Below, in pieces: positions 17,075 to 24,045 of a stretch of DNA of 64,000 bases (positions are counted from its first letter, which is position 1; each line of letters opens with the position of its first letter). Source of the DNA: Nitrospirota bacterium (GTDB taxonomy: Bacteria > JACPQY01). The notes under the pieces were generated by a model. The model worked only from the letters and a program-made list of their open reading frames with translations. It did not search any database and was not told the DNA's origin. Where the stretch lies: NCBI GenBank assembly GCA_016180645.1, contig JACPAV010000033.1:31843-95842 (forward strand). Reading direction: 5' to 3'. The translations under genes and the position numbers were made by a program.

Positions 17075-17602
17075 TCATCTTGTGGTGTGTCGCACTCGCC
17101 TCGGTATCGCGGGCTTCCTGCCCGCCGAAATCGTCGCGAGTACGGCCGGCATCACGCCGGACCGCATCGCCTCGTACAGCACGATGCCGGCGGCGGTGGA
17201 GAGGTTGAGAGATCGTGCGGAAGGCCGAATGGGGATCCGATAGAAACGGTTGCGGAATTGCCGGTGGAGCGCGGACGGCAGCCCTTTTGATTCGCTTCCG
17301 AAAATCAGGAAGCTGTCGCGCTCGTACGGGGCGTTCCAAAATAGGGGCTTCGCTTTGGCGGAGAAGAACAGGAGCGAAGCATCGGTGGGCAGGGCACGGA
17401 GAAAGGCGTCGAAGTCTTTGTGATGCTGCCATCTGAGATTCGGCCAGTAGTCGAGCCCCGCGCGGCGGATTTCCTTCGATTCAATCCTGAAACCCAGCTT
17501 GCCGACAAGATGGAGCGTTGCGCCAACGGCAACGCACGTCCGCCCGATGTTTCCCGTGTTCCAGGGAATCTCGGGGTTGAGGAGAACGACGTTTAGGGGC
17601 AC
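17075..17602 (-). CDS. trmL: tRNA (cytidine/uridine-34 2'-O)-methyltransferase TrmL, with repeat-encoded C-terminus
   Basis: A SPOUT methyltransferase that methylates the wobble ribose of tRNA-Leu. It opens with VVLLNPEIPWNTGNIGRTC and shows the knot motifs LIFGSESKGLP and IPIRPSARSLNLSTAAGIVLYEA. Family members usually end shortly after the LYEA segment; here about 28 extra residues (RSGVMPAVLATISAGRKPAI and on) are encoded by a dispersed palindromic repeat also found near 59.45 kb. The start is GTG. A REP hairpin separates it from the upstream NuoB-NuoD gene. Confidence 0.9.
   Translation of the reverse strand: MPLNVVLLNPEIPWNTGNIGRTCVAVGATLHLVGKLGFRIESKEIRRAGLDYWPNLRWQHHKDFDAFLRALPTDASLLFFSAKAKPLFWNAPYERDSFLIFGSESKGLPSALHRQFRNRFYRIPIRPSARSLNLSTAAGIVLYEAMRSGVMPAVLATISAGRKPAIPRRVRHTTR
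17105..17164. repeat. Dispersed repeat B, copy 1, inside the trmL 3' end
   Basis: About 50 of 60 bases match 59428-59487 in the same orientation. Core hairpin CCGGCATCACGCCGG at 17146-17160. It encodes the C-terminal extension of TrmL. Confidence 0.75.
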
Positions 17603-17617
17603 GGCCGTTGAGAAATT

Positions 17618-17642
17618 CCCGCAGGCTAAAGCCTGCGCCTAC
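17618..17642. repeat. REP-type hairpin, family C copy 1
   Basis: GCAGGCTAAAGCCTGC palindrome followed by GCCTAC, between nuoBD and trmL. A relative (GCGGGCTAAAGCCCGC, then GGCTAC) is at 39565-39587. Confidence 0.7.
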
Positions 17643-17661
17643 CCATGACCTGCTTGGAGAC

Positions 17662-19383
17662 CTATCGGTCGATCTCGCCCAAGACGATGTCGAGCGAGCC
17701 GATGCAGGTGATCACGTCCGAGAGCAACCGGCCCTCCACCATCTTGGGAAGAATTTGGAGATTGATATAGGAAGGAGAACGAATGCGGAGCCTGTAGGGA
17801 ATGGCGCCGCCACTCCCGATGATCCCGAAACCGAGCTCACCCTTCGGATTCTCGATGCCGTGGTAGACCTCGATGCCCTCGGGACCGTGGTAGCCCTCCG
17901 AGGCGATCTTGAAATGGTGGATGAGCGCTTCCATTTCGGCGTACACACGGTCCCGCTTGGGAAGCGTCACGTTCGGGATGTCCGCCATGTACTCGCCTTG
18001 CGGTAGTTTCTCCAGACACTGACGGACGATCTGGAGGCTCTGTCGCATCTCCTCGACGCGGACGAGATAGCGCGAAAAGGCGTCCCCCTCGTAGGCGATC
18101 GGGACTTCGAAATCGAGATCGTTGTAGACCAGGTACGGTTTGGCTCGCCGCAGGTCGTACGGAACCCCAGAGCCTCGGAGGTTCGGCCCGGTCAGGCTGT
18201 AGGCCACGGCTTCCTCCTTGGAGATCACGCCCACATCGCGGGCGCGCTCCAGGAAGACTTTGTTTCCGGTGACCAGCCGGTCCAGCTCGTCGATCTTCGC
18301 AGGAAACTCGGCCAAGAATTTCCGGATCAAGGCCTCGGCTTCGGGCGTGAGGTCGCGCTCCACGCCGCCCGCCCTCGTGTAACTTGTGGTCATGCGGGTG
18401 CCGGTGATCTTCTCGAAAATGGTGTACAGCTCTTCACGATCGCGAAACGTCAGGAAGAAGACCGAAAGAGCTCCGAGATCGAGCAGGTGGGTTCCGATGC
18501 CGAGCAGATGGGCCGAAATCCGCGCGAGCTCGCAGCAGATTGTCCGGATGTACTGGGCCCGCGGCGGAGCCTCGACGCCCAGCAGTTTCTCCACGGCGAG
18601 GATGTACGCCACGTTGTTGGATAGAGGCGCCAGATAGTCAAGCCGGTCGGTGTAGGTGACGAACTGGGTGTGTGTTCGGTTTTCGGCCAACTTTTCGAAT
18701 CCTCGATGGAGGTAGCCCAGATCCGGAATGCACCGGAGCACGCGCTCGCCATCGAGTTCGAGAATGAGTCGAAGCACGCCGTGAGTCGCCGGATGGGAGG
18801 GCCCCATGTTCAGGATCATGATGTTGTCGCCTTCCCTCGGCTCGATCTGCCGAAGGCCGGGAAGCGGCACTTTGATGGATTCGTCTTTGGGCGGCAGTTT
18901 CTCCACGAGACCCTGCCCGTTGCTCTTGGACACTTTGTCCTGAATTTTCTGGATGGCGTAGATGAGGCCTTCCGGTCGGGGAGGGCACCCCGGAACGTAG
19001 ATGTCCACCGGGACGACTTTGTCGAGTCCCTGCACCACCGGATAGCTGTCGAACATCCCGCCCGTGCAGAGGCAGGTGCCCATGGCCACCACCCACTTCG
19101 GCTCGGGCATTTGTTCGTAGAGTTGGCGGACGGCGTTGGCCATCTTGTAGGTGAGAGTGCCGGCCACGATCATGAGGTCCGATTGGCGGGGGGAGAAGCG
19201 CAGGACTTCGGCGCCAAAACGCGAGACGTCAAATTTGGGCGCGAGCATGCCCATCATTTCGATGGCGCAGCAGGAAATGCCGATAGGGAGCGGCCAGAGG
19301 GAGTTCTTTCGGCCCCAGTTCCGCACTTCATCCAATCGAGTGAGGATGACTTCCGAGGGCTGGCCGGTCATTACTTCAGGCAT
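17662..19383 (-). CDS. NADH-quinone oxidoreductase subunits B and D fused, without the C (30 kDa) domain
   Basis: A 573-residue fusion. Residues 1 to about 165 are NuoB: Cys38-Cys39 in [10 protein letters not shown], Cys104 in [14 protein letters not shown] and Cys133 in [10 protein letters not shown], the four ligands expected for cluster N2. After a linker of about 25 residues, residues about 190-573 are NuoD/49 kDa ([23 protein letters not shown], and the C-terminal end [13 protein letters not shown]). Fused NuoCD and NuoBCD are known, but here the NuoC domain is absent between B and D. No other nuo gene is in the window. Its ATG overlaps the stop of the NifU-type gene by 8 bases, so the two are probably translated together. 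Confidence 0.9.
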   Translation of the reverse strand: MPEVMTGQPSEVILTRLDEVRNWGRKNSLWPLPIGISCCAIEMMGMLAPKFDVSRFGAEVLRFSPRQSDLMIVAGTLTYKMANAVRQLYEQMPEPKWVVAMGTCLCTGGMFDSYPVVQGLDKVVPVDIYVPGCPPRPEGLIYAIQKIQDKVSKSNGQGLVEKLPPKDESIKVPLPGLRQIEPREGDNIMILNMGPSHPATHGVLRLILELDGERVLRCIPDLGYLHRGFEKLAENRTHTQFVTYTDRLDYLAPLSNNVAYILAVEKLLGVEAPPRAQYIRTICCELARISAHLLGIGTHLLDLGALSVFFLTFRDREELYTIFEKITGTRMTTSYTRAGGVERDLTPEAEALIRKFLAEFPAKIDELDRLVTGNKVFLERARDVGVISKEEAVAYSLTGPNLRGSGVPYDLRRAKPYLVYNDLDFEVPIAYEGDAFSRYLVRVEEMRQSLQIVRQCLEKLPQGEYMADIPNVTLPKRDRVYAEMEALIHHFKIASEGYHGPEGIEVYHGIENPKGELGFGIIGSGGAIPYRLRIRSPSYINLQILPKMVEGRLLSDVITCIGSLDIVLGEIDR

Positions 19384-19621
19384 GATTCTCCGCTCTGGGT
19401 TCGAGATTCACCACGCGGGTGACCTCCGGGATGTTTTCCTTGATGCTCTTCTCGATGGCGTATTGCAGCGTCATCCCGATGCTGGGGCACACCGTACACG
19501 CGCCTTGAAGCCGTATTTTCACTACACCGCCTTCTTCCACGGCAACGAGTTCGACATCGCCGCCGTCCATCTGCAGCGCCGGTCGGATCTTTTCGATCGC
19601 TGCCTGCACTTTGTCGAGCAT
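19376..19621 (-). CDS. NifU C-terminal domain (Nfu-type) iron-sulfur scaffold
   Basis: An 81-residue protein consisting only of the Nfu domain: [20 protein letters not shown], the strand [12 protein letters not shown] and the cluster-binding CTVC motif. Such proteins carry [4Fe-4S] clusters to apo-enzymes. The start at base 19621 is chosen because GGAGAAGGAGG precedes it and it begins exactly where the domain begins; a longer frame upstream runs through repeats. The 8-base overlap with the NuoB-NuoD gene suggests that it supplies clusters to that fusion protein. Confidence 0.9.
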   Translation of the reverse strand: MLDKVQAAIEKIRPALQMDGGDVELVAVEEGGVVKIRLQGACTVCPSIGMTLQYAIEKSIKENIPEVTRVVNLEPRAENHA

Positions 19622-19910
19622 GGGGCCTCCTTCTCCCGCGGATGATGGGCACTTGCCGTTCCAGCGCCGCCCGTCCCTGGGACGGCTCTCCGTGGCGGCA
19701 AGTACCGCACCGTCCATGGCTGGAATCAGGACGACGGGACTCAGGCCCCCGGCAGAGGTTAGTCCCAAGCTCAAACCTCACTCGCCGTTGAAATGCCTCA
19801 CTATCCTGCTCGGCTTGGTGCGGCGAGTACCGCACCATCCATGGCTGGCACCCCTTGACGGCGGAATAAGGGCCTAACTTGATGCTATCAACTGGGTCGC
19901 CCATGTCAAC
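19622..19910. repeat. Gene-free stretch with two direct repeats
   Basis: About 290 bases with no convincing gene. A 28-base unit containing AGTACCGCAC and CCATGGCTGG occurs at 19696-19723 and again at 19821-19848 in the same orientation, with 26 of 28 bases identical. The promoter of the NifU/NuoBD operon should lie here. Confidence 0.7.
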
Positions 19911-20666
19911 CTACGGTCGGAGTGCGGATTTCAGGAAACCCGGTCGGTTGGAGATGATCCCTTTGCATCCGGCACGGAGTAGGGCCAGAGCTCGGTCGGG
20001 ATCGTCTACCGTGTAGGGCATCAAGAAATAGCTCGTGTCCGGCGCGGGCACCTTCTCGAAATTTTCATGGTAGGGGAGAACGATGTTGGCTCCGAGTGTT
20101 CGCGCCTTGGCGAAGGACCAATCCCAGTGATCATCCCCGGTGAGGACTCCGATCTCGCCGACCCAGCCCTTCGATCTTGCCAGGTCCAGAAACTTCGGTG
20201 AGAAGCAACTCAGGTAGAGGCGGAGGCGGGGCGCGTACGGCCGGACCGTCCGGAGGGTGGTTTCAACGAGGGGCTCGGGCTCCGGGGTTTCGGATTTCAT
20301 CTCAACGTCGACCACGGCACCGTCCGGCAGGATCGCGAGAACTTCGTCCAAAGTGGGGATCTTCTCTCCGGCGAAGGAGCGGTTGAAGCGGGATCCGGCG
20401 TCCAACGCCCGCAATTCCGCGAAGGTCATCGCGGTGAGCTTGCCCTCGCCGTTGGTGGTCCGCGATAGAAGTTCGTCGTGAAATACCATGAGGGCGCCAT
20501 CGCGGCTGAGTTGGACGTCCAGCTCCACGCCGTCGGCGCCGAGATCCATCGCGCGGCGGAAAGAGGGGATAGTGTTTTCCGGCGCTTCGAGCGGCGCGCC
20601 GCGGTGGCCGAGGATCAGGGGAAGTTCGCCCGGAGCGAGCCGGCGGATGAAAGATTCGGCGGGAAT
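19911..20666 (-). CDS. Glycerophosphodiester phosphodiesterase, non-canonical start
   Basis: A GDPD-family TIM barrel. The catalytic HRG lies in LGHRGAPLEAPENTIPSFRR, followed by GADGVELDVQLSRDGALMVF and HDELLSRTTNG with the metal-binding E-x-D. The first ATG in frame (base 20549) is downstream of the HRG motif, and no ATG, GTG or TTG lies between it and the metF stop. A 251-residue product would need the ATT at 20664-20666, 2 bases past the metF stop, or a CTG at 20618. The usual N-terminal signal is absent, so a cytoplasmic enzyme hydrolysing glycerophosphodiesters is expected. Start confidence is low; family confidence is high. Confidence 0.82.
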   Translation of the reverse strand: MPAESFIRRLAPGELPLILGHRGAPLEAPENTIPSFRRAMDLGADGVELDVQLSRDGALMVFHDELLSRTTNGEGKLTAMTFAELRALDAGSRFNRSFAGEKIPTLDEVLAILPDGAVVDVEMKSETPEPEPLVETTLRTVRPYAPRLRLYLSCFSPKFLDLARSKGWVGEIGVLTGDDHWDWSFAKARTLGANIVLPYHENFEKVPAPDTSYFLMPYTVDDPDRALALLRAGCKGIISNRPGFLKSALRP

Positions 20667-20668
20667 CG

Positions 20669-21538
20669 CTAACCGGCCTTTTCGAGAATTTGAAGAGCGG
20701 CCTTGGCGCTCGACAGCGTCATGAGGTGAACGCCCGGGCTGTCCTTTTTGAAGGCCCGGAAAAGTTCGGCCGCGAGCTTGACGCCCTCCTTCCTGGGATT
20801 GGGCGACTTCTCAAGGCGATCGATCGTGTCCTGGGGGAGCTCGACGCCGGGGACCATCTGTGCCGCGCGCCGCGCACCCTCCGCGGATTTCAGGTACAGA
20901 ATGCCGGGGAGGATAGCCGCATGATTGAGGTACGCCGCCTGCCGCCTGAAACTCTCGTATTGGGCCAGGCTGAAGATCGGCTGCGTCTGGATGAATTTCG
21001 CACCGGCGGCCAGCTTGCGTTCGAGTTTCTTGATGTGGGGCTCGATATTGCCGACCGAAATATTGAGCGCGGCCCCGGCGAAGAAGCCGGTCGCGCCGCG
21101 GAGCTCGTGGCCGGAGAGATCCTTCCCGGAATTGAGCGTCTCAATGGTCTTCAAGAGGCGGATCGAATTCATCTCGAACACGCCTTTCGCTTCCTTCTGG
21201 TCGCCGAACACGACGCCATCGCCCGTGAGGGCCAGAACGGTCTTGATCCCATGCGCCCAGAGACCCAGGAGGTCGGCTTGGAGGGCGATCCGGTTGCGGT
21301 CGCGGCAGGTCAGTTGACAGATCGGTTCCACCCCTCCGCGCAGCACTTCCAGGGCCGCCGCCCAAGAGCTCATCCGCATGACGGCGAGTTGACAGTCTGT
21401 CAAGTTCACGGCGTGGACGTGCCCGCGGACCATCTCGACCCTTTGGCGGAGGACGGAGAGGTCCGCCCCTTTCGGGGGGGCGAACTCCGCGGTAACCACG
21501 AATTCGCCGGATTTCAGGGCTTCCTGGAAGGGCAACAT
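20669..21538 (-). CDS. metF: Methylenetetrahydrofolate reductase family protein
   Basis: About 289 residues from the ATG at 21538 (MLPFQEALKSGEFVVTAEF). A start 19 codons upstream would run to the divergent SRPBCC gene and adds residues unlike the family. MetF hallmarks are AEFAPPKGAD, VNLTDCQLAVMRMSS, the folate/FAD region QLTCRDRNRIALQADLLG and FIQTQPIFSLAQYESFRRQ. It reduces 5,10-methylene-THF to 5-methyl-THF for methionine synthesis or C1 metabolism. It is divergent from the SRPBCC gene, with about 56 bases between them. Confidence 0.87.
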   Translation of the reverse strand: MLPFQEALKSGEFVVTAEFAPPKGADLSVLRQRVEMVRGHVHAVNLTDCQLAVMRMSSWAAALEVLRGGVEPICQLTCRDRNRIALQADLLGLWAHGIKTVLALTGDGVVFGDQKEAKGVFEMNSIRLLKTIETLNSGKDLSGHELRGATGFFAGAALNISVGNIEPHIKKLERKLAAGAKFIQTQPIFSLAQYESFRRQAAYLNHAAILPGILYLKSAEGARRAAQMVPGVELPQDTIDRLEKSPNPRKEGVKLAAELFRAFKKDSPGVHLMTLSSAKAALQILEKAG

Positions 21539-21594
21539 GCCGAAATGACTTTTCCTCCTGCGTCCGATCCTATATAATAGTACGACTGCTTTCA

Positions 21595-22053
21595 ATGATT
21601 GAACTTACGGGAGAATCCAAGAAAACGGTTGAGATCGATGCGGACCCGGAGGACGTTTTCGCCCTCCTCACGAACTACCCGAAATCCGCCAAACACCTGC
21701 CAGGGGTGCGGAAATTTTCGAAGGTCAAACCCGATGTCTATCGATGGGAGTTCGAACCGAAGGGTCCCGGCAAGTACGCCATTGAGGTGGCGTACGAGAC
21801 GAAGTTTTCAACGGTCAAGAACAAGGAGGTACGCTGGCAGAGCATCCCGGGCTCCGGGAATGCCGAGGTTGAGGGGTCGTTCACCCTCGAACCCAAGGGG
21901 AAAGGAACACTGCTGACGCTGGAGCTCAACGTCGAATCCCAGTTGGACATCACGCGCCTGCTGAAGCTGGTCGCCCAGAAGATGGCGCGGGCCGAGCTGG
22001 AGAAGACGGTGTCCTCCTACCTGAGCAACCTCAAGGACGCTCTTGAAGCCTGA
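21595..22053 (+). CDS. SRPBCC (START/polyketide cyclase-like) protein
   Basis: A 152-residue helix-grip fold protein: an N-terminal strand (KKTVEIDADPEDVFALLTNY), a curved central sheet and a long C-terminal helix (LLKLVAQKMARAELEKTVSS). Members bind lipids or other hydrophobic ligands in a cavity. No signal peptide and no catalytic motif are visible. It is followed by a secreted lytic transglycosylase about 120 bases on. Confidence 0.75.
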   Translation: MIELTGESKKTVEIDADPEDVFALLTNYPKSAKHLPGVRKFSKVKPDVYRWEFEPKGPGKYAIEVAYETKFSTVKNKEVRWQSIPGSGNAEVEGSFTLEPKGKGTLLTLELNVESQLDITRLLKLVAQKMARAELEKTVSSYLSNLKDALEA

Positions 22054-22176
22054 GTCCTCCACCCATCCCGGAACAGAGGTCCCCCGGCTGAATCGCATGC
22101 GGCGCGGAATTCGCGCGGGCGGCGAATCTATCGGCCGCCGCCTTGAGCAGGCCCGGTGGGTTGGAGGTGGACCCTT

Positions 22177-22965
22177 GTGGCCGGATTGCCTTCGATCCTG
22201 AAGAGGCCCCGGGCCTTTCTCCTCGGGCTTGTGCCGCTCGTCGCGGTCGTATCCCTCGCGCAAGCAGATTCGCCTTTGAAATATCAACTTCTCGGATACC
22301 CGGCGGAGGAGGCCGTCCTCCTGGCCAACCACTCGGACCTCTACTACTTGGACCGCTATTTTGAGCTGAATCGGAACCGGCCCACGATGCTCCTTCGAGG
22401 GTTGGGGCATCCGCGTTTTGCGCCTTCGCTTCAGATCTACGGCATGCTTCTTCAGGTCCGCGGTGATGACGATGCGCAGAAGATCGTATCCGCGATCCTC
22501 AACTACATTTCGACGCTCCCGCAGCCGGGAAAGACCTACGCTTCGATCCGGACCTATTCGGAGCGGGTGGATCAGTTCGGGGAAGACATCCGCGACTGCA
22601 ACCGGGCGCACGGACTTCCGGTCACGCTCATCAAGGCGATTATCATCCAGGAGTCCACCGGGAATCCGATCGACGTTTCACGCGCGGGCGCCATGGGGCT
22701 GATGCAGCTCATGCCGGAGACGGCCCGCAAGATGGGGGTGCGGAATCCCTTCAATCCCAGGGAGAACATCTGCGGCGGCATCCGGTATTTCAAGGAAATG
22801 CTGGACCGGTTCAATTGGGATGTCACGCTGGCCCTCGCCGCGTACAACGCGGGCCCGGAAAAGGTGGTGGCCTACAACGGAGTTCCGCCGTATCGTGAGA
22901 CGCAGGGATACGTGCGCTCGGTGAAGTGGATCAAGAACTATCTGGATGCGTATGCGAGGAACTAG
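22177..22965 (+). CDS. Secreted lytic transglycosylase (SLT/goose-lysozyme-like fold)
   Basis: About 262 residues from a GTG with GGAGGT 9 bases upstream; another GTG 7 codons earlier lacks such a site. A signal peptide (RAFLLGLVPLVAVVSLAQAD) is followed by a helical region and a C-terminal SLT domain. Its catalytic Glu lies in IIIQESTGNPIDVSRAGAMG, followed by LMQLMPETARKMGV, NICGGIRYFKEML and ALAAYNAGPEKV. It cleaves peptidoglycan glycan strands in the periplasm. It is immediately followed by the beta-propeller gene, one base after its stop. Confidence 0.92.
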   Translation: MAGLPSILKRPRAFLLGLVPLVAVVSLAQADSPLKYQLLGYPAEEAVLLANHSDLYYLDRYFELNRNRPTMLLRGLGHPRFAPSLQIYGMLLQVRGDDDAQKIVSAILNYISTLPQPGKTYASIRTYSERVDQFGEDIRDCNRAHGLPVTLIKAIIIQESTGNPIDVSRAGAMGLMQLMPETARKMGVRNPFNPRENICGGIRYFKEMLDRFNWDVTLALAAYNAGPEKVVAYNGVPPYRETQGYVRSVKWIKNYLDAYARN

Positions 22966-22966
22966 A

Positions 22967-24028
22967 ATGGCGATCAGCTTTCAGCGGTCAGCGGTCAGCT
23001 TTGGGGTCGGACTGGTGGCGCTGCTGCTTCTTGGGGGCGTCGAAGCCAACGCTCAACTGTTGGATCCGCCGGAGGGGAAGGTCCACTGGAGGCAGGAAGC
23101 GGCAAGCGGACCGCCGCTCTCCGATGTAACACAGATCATCGCGGCAGAGGATTTGGCCGAGCCGAAATGGGCGCCGGGCATGCGGTACATCGGAGTGACG
23201 CGGAAGAACCGCCGGGGCCTGTGGGTGATCCGGCTGACCGACGGCAAAGTTCTCCGGATTTCGCCGGCGTACGGATCGGGTCGGGACTACGCCTTTTCCT
23301 TTGACGGCACGAAAATCATCTTCAACATCCGCGAGCCCAAGGACATGGCCGCCCTACACGATGGACCGCCGCATTGGACGTTCATGATCGTGGATCTGGA
23401 CAAGGAGAGGATCGACTACCGCGGACCGGTGGAAAAGGGCTTCCTTCATCTCTCCTGGTTTCGTCCCACCGAGTTCCAGACCGTGGTGAGGTACGATCGC
23501 ACGCTCGAGGTACGCCACTACATGTCATCCGATCGCGTTCCGGCCTTCGAAAAAGGGCGAATGCAGCGGTGGGGTGTGGTGGGTGTGACGGAGGCCGCGG
23601 GCACGCTTTGGAAAATGCGGGCCGACCACACGCGGCGCGGATACCGATTCGAACTTCCTCCCGATCTCTTGAATCCCAATCTTTCCCACAACCAGCGCGT
23701 CATCGCGGCTCAGAGCGATGAAGGTCGCGCCTACCTGATCGGTACGGCCACAGACTTCGTGGTGGATTTGGGCGAAGGGCAAAACGTCCGTTGGGGATGG
23801 TGGTATGACAAGGCCGTTTTCGAGCGGGTGCAGAAGGCCGGGGATGAGGTGGTTTCCTCGGAAATCATCCTGGCGGATCTGAAAAAATTGAAATCGTACA
23901 ATCTGACCCAGACGCCGGGAGTCATCGAGCGATATCCGGATCTATCGTTGAATCAGAAGTGGGTGACCTACGTGTCGCCGGAAGGCCTGTTTGTGGGCCG
24001 TGTTCCCCCTCTGGAGGGAAAGAAATAG
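22967..24028 (+). CDS. Secreted TolB-like beta-propeller protein
   Basis: About 353 residues. The ATG at 22967 follows the transglycosylase stop by 1 base. The N-terminus (SFQRSAVSF) is encoded by a small dispersed repeat, so the native signal may have been remodelled; the hydrophobic core GVGLVALLLLGGVEANAQ still looks like a working signal peptide. The body has propeller-type blades (RYIGVTRKNRRGLWVIRLTD, YAFSFDGTKIIFNIREPKD, LSLNQKWVTYVSPEGLFVGR) as in TolB or protein-S-layer propellers. The partner and role are unknown; it may be coupled to the following OmpA-like gene, 17 bases downstream. Confidence 0.75.
   Translation: MAISFQRSAVSFGVGLVALLLLGGVEANAQLLDPPEGKVHWRQEAASGPPLSDVTQIIAAEDLAEPKWAPGMRYIGVTRKNRRGLWVIRLTDGKVLRISPAYGSGRDYAFSFDGTKIIFNIREPKDMAALHDGPPHWTFMIVDLDKERIDYRGPVEKGFLHLSWFRPTEFQTVVRYDRTLEVRHYMSSDRVPAFEKGRMQRWGVVGVTEAAGTLWKMRADHTRRGYRFELPPDLLNPNLSHNQRVIAAQSDEGRAYLIGTATDFVVDLGEGQNVRWGWWYDKAVFERVQKAGDEVVSSEIILADLKKLKSYNLTQTPGVIERYPDLSLNQKWVTYVSPEGLFVGRVPPLEGKK
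22972..23002. repeat. Short dispersed repeat (CAGCGGTCAGC type) inside a signal sequence
   Basis: Tandem TCAGCTTTCAGCGGTCAGCG-type units. The same unit family is at 46429-46461 and, inverted, at 46532-46565. Confidence 0.75.
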
Positions 24029-24045
24029 AAGACCGGCAGAACGCA

